Shown here piece after piece: positions 6,632 through 8,158 of a stretch of 8,158 bases of DNA. A program made the position numbers and the translations under genes. The notes under the pieces were generated by a model. It saw only the letters and a program-made list of their open reading frames with translations, did no database searches and was not told the origin of the DNA. Origin of the DNA: Burkholderiaceae bacterium. GTDB taxonomy: Bacteria > Pseudomonadota > Gammaproteobacteria > Burkholderiales > Burkholderiaceae_C. The stretch's first letter is position 1, and each line of letters starts with the position of its first letter. The stretch is from the NCBI GenBank assembly GCA_030726195.1, contig JANREF010000094.1:1-8158 (forward strand). The letters are read 5' to 3'.

Positions 6632-7417
6632 ATGACCACAGAACAAGCCAACCAAGCTCCACCAGCTCCACCAGCTCATCACAGCAACCCTTCTCAGGCC
6701 CACAGCACCCAAGGCTTGAACGCCGACCCTGCCGAGTTGGCCAAATTCTCAGCCCTGGCACACAAGTGGTGGGATACAGAGAGCGAGTTCCGCCCGCTGC
6801 ATCAAATCAACCCACTGCGTTTGGACTGGATGCTGGAGCAAGTCAGCATGGCCGGTAAGCAGGTCCTAGATGTTGGCTGCGGCGGTGGCATTTTGAGCGA
6901 CGCCATGGCCCGCGCCGGTGCCAATGTCTTGGGCATTGACTTGGCCAGCAAGGCCCTGAGCGTGGCCAAGCTGCATGCACTGGAAGCCCAAACGCCCAAC
7001 GTCGCCTACCGTGAGGTGAGCGCCGAGGCCTTGGCCAGCGAGTCGCCTGGTCAATTTGACGTGGTGACGTGCATGGAAATGCTAGAGCATGTCCCCGACC
7101 CCGCCTCCGTGGTGCAAGCGTGTGCCACCTTGGTCAAGCCCGGCGGTACGGTGTTCTTCTCGACCATCAACCGCAATGCGAAAGCCTTCGTATTTGCCAT
7201 TGTTGGTGCCGAATACGTGTTGCAGCTGCTGCCCAAAGGCACGCATGAATACGCCAAGTTCATCAAACCAAGCGAGTTGGCCAGCTACTGCCGCAGCGCA
7301 GACCTGGACGTGCAGCGCACACGTGGCATGGAATACAACCCGTTCACCAAGCACTACTGGCTCAGCGGCGACACCAGTGTCAATTACATGATCGCCACCA
7401 CCAAGCCCTTGGCTTGA
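6632..7417 (+). CDS. ubiG: Ubiquinone biosynthesis O-methyltransferase
   Basis: SAM-dependent methyltransferase that performs both O-methylations in ubiquinone synthesis (2-polyprenyl-6-hydroxyphenol and 3-demethylubiquinol); it acts at the inner face of the cytoplasmic membrane. The protein has 261 residues (E. coli 240). FSALAHKWWD (39-48), FRPLHQINPLRL (53-64), SAM motif I VLDVGCGGG (78-86), acidic GID (101-103), CMEMLEHVPDP (147-157), LVKPGG (167-172), FFSTINRN (175-182), KGTHEYAKFIKPSEL (202-216) and VNYM (250-253) all match the family. About 20 extra N-terminal residues are Pro/Ala/His/Gln-rich and partly encoded by a 9-bp repeat (from 6656). Start uncertain: ATG 6623 (adding MSR) and ATG 6632 are both possible, with no Shine-Dalgarno sequence for either. 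I chose 6632 because 6623 lies inside a candidate -10. The downstream phosphatase follows after 28 nt, probably in the same transcript. Confidence 0.96.
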   Translation: MTTEQANQAPPAPPAHHSNPSQAHSTQGLNADPAELAKFSALAHKWWDTESEFRPLHQINPLRLDWMLEQVSMAGKQVLDVGCGGGILSDAMARAGANVLGIDLASKALSVAKLHALEAQTPNVAYREVSAEALASESPGQFDVVTCMEMLEHVPDPASVVQACATLVKPGGTVFFSTINRNAKAFVFAIVGAEYVLQLLPKGTHEYAKFIKPSELASYCRSADLDVQRTRGMEYNPFTKHYWLSGDTSVNYMIATTKPLA

Positions 7418-7445
7418 GCGCTGGCACCCAACGACCCTGCACACG

Positions 7446-8120
7446 ATGTTTACCAATATTGAAGCCGTCTTGTTTGACCTAGACGGTACCCTCATAGACA
7501 GCGCGCCCGATCTGGGCGCCGCCGCCGACCGCATGCGCGTCAAGCGCGGCATGCCCTCGTTGCCGCTGGACATGTACCGCCCTATGGCCGGTGCTGGTGC
7601 ACGCGGTATGTTGCGGGTGGGTTTTGACATGACCAGCGACCACGTTGACTTTGAGGTCATGCGTGAAGAGTTTTTTCAGGAATACGAGCGTGACCTGACC
7701 GCCAACACCGTGGTCTTCGACCAAGTCATAGACATGCTGCAAGCCATAGAAGTGGCAGGCCTCAAATGGGGCGTGGTCACCAACAAGAGCGAACGCTTCA
7801 CCCTGCCCATTGCCCAACAAATGCCATTGTTTGCCAAGGCAGCGGCGGTGGTTAGTGGTGACACCACGCCCCACGCCAAGCCGCATCCAGCGCCTTTGCT
7901 AGAAGCTGCCAAACGTGTTGGCGTTGCGCCGCAGCGCTGCGTGTACGTCGGCGACGATGAGCGCGACATCGTGGCGGGTTTGGCCGCAGGCATGCAAACC
8001 GTAGCGGCCTTGTATGGCTACTTGGGTGCCAATGCCAACACTGCATCGTGGGGTGCCCATGCCCATATTGACCAGCCATCACAGTTGTTGGGCTTGCTCG
8101 ACTTACAACGGCTGGACTGA
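7446..8120 (+). CDS. mupP: HAD-superfamily phosphatase, MupP-like (often annotated Gph)
   Basis: 224-residue HAD subfamily IA phosphatase. Catalytic motifs are complete: DLDGT (nucleophile D11, acid/base D13), TNK (112-114), K145 in AKPHP, and GDD (169-171) with D174. Annotation pipelines often call this phosphoglycolate phosphatase (Gph). Several features fit MupP, the N-acetylmuramate-6-phosphate phosphatase of Pseudomonas peptidoglycan recycling: position directly after ubiG as in P. aeruginosa, GARGML (51-56), WGVVTNKSERF (108-118), VGDDERDI (168-175) where E. coli Gph has VGDSRNDI, and the YGYLG...WGA tail (190-204). This comparison is from memory of the family, not an alignment. If MupP, it supplies MurNAc to AmgK and MurU, bypassing MurA and giving fosfomycin tolerance; if Gph, it clears 2-phosphoglycolate. 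ATG 7446 is 28 nt after the ubiG stop with no clear Shine-Dalgarno sequence. Confidence 0.88.
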   Translation: MFTNIEAVLFDLDGTLIDSAPDLGAAADRMRVKRGMPSLPLDMYRPMAGAGARGMLRVGFDMTSDHVDFEVMREEFFQEYERDLTANTVVFDQVIDMLQAIEVAGLKWGVVTNKSERFTLPIAQQMPLFAKAAAVVSGDTTPHAKPHPAPLLEAAKRVGVAPQRCVYVGDDERDIVAGLAAGMQTVAALYGYLGANANTASWGAHAHIDQPSQLLGLLDLQRLD

Positions 8121-8129
8121 AGGATTTGA

Positions 8130-8158
8130 ATGAGCCACTTGAAATATCCCAAAGTGGC
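8130..8158 (+). CDS. Possible start of a next gene (cut by window edge)
   Basis: ATG at 8130 opens a frame reading MSHLKYPKV to the window end. AGGA at 8121-8124, right after the phosphatase stop, is a good ribosome site at 5-nt spacing, and only 9 nt separate the two genes, as in an operon. Nine codons are too few to name a family. The same bases also form an inverted repeat, so this may instead be 3' UTR. Confidence 0.4.
8134..8158. repeat. 7-bp perfect inverted repeat at window end
   Basis: GCCACTT (8134-8140) and AAGTGGC (8152-8158) are perfect complements around an 11-nt loop, 14 nt after the phosphatase stop. If a T-run follows beyond the window it is a terminator for the ubiG-phosphatase pair; if not, it lies inside the next gene. 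The deciding bases are outside the window. Confidence 0.45.

Noticed and set aside
1..8158. Mobile element, CRISPR, toxin-antitoxin or novel defence system
   Set aside because: No transposase, integrase, spaced repeat array or unknown gene cluster is seen; nearly all coding sequence belongs to housekeeping families.

Overview
The window is an ordinary, gene-dense piece of chromosome from a betaproteobacterium, most likely order Burkholderiales and probably a Comamonadaceae-type organism. This rests on the gene order, the moderately high GC content, the protein sequences, and a short barrel-less OmpA-family protein of the type common in that group. The genus cannot be fixed from the sequence alone. 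No mobile element, phage gene, CRISPR array, tRNA or rRNA was seen.

Left arm (1-5528), all on the minus strand, read right to left: gyrA (DNA gyrase subunit A), serC (phosphoserine aminotransferase), pheA (fused chorismate mutase/prephenate dehydratase) and tyrA (prephenate dehydrogenase, cut by the window edge). Spacings are 3 nt, 9 nt and a 4-nt ATGA overlap, with no terminator between them, so this looks like one operon. It joins an essential topoisomerase gene to serine/PLP supply and to both branches from chorismate to phenylalanine and tyrosine. hisC, which often sits between pheA and tyrA in related bacteria, is absent.

Middle (5529-5892): a 364-bp divergent intergenic region between gyrA and ompA. 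It carries a TAAAAT -10-like element facing each gene, a cluster of partly mutually exclusive inverted repeats, two overlapping dyads with a tandem 8-bp repeat, and two small hairpins in the ompA leader.

Right arm (5893-8158), plus strand: an OmpA-family protein with a signal peptide, a KPAMA-repeat linker and a peptidoglycan-binding domain; a structured 3' UTR ending in a strong intrinsic terminator; ubiG (ubiquinone O-methyltransferase); a HAD phosphatase that resembles MupP (peptidoglycan recycling) more than classical phosphoglycolate phosphatase; and the first codons of a possible next gene.

No undescribed system is visible. The points most worth a second look are the likely MupP identity of the HAD phosphatase, the structured gyrA-ompA intergenic region, the structured ompA 3' UTR, the long repeat-bearing acidic tail of GyrA, and a possible leaderless ubiG start.
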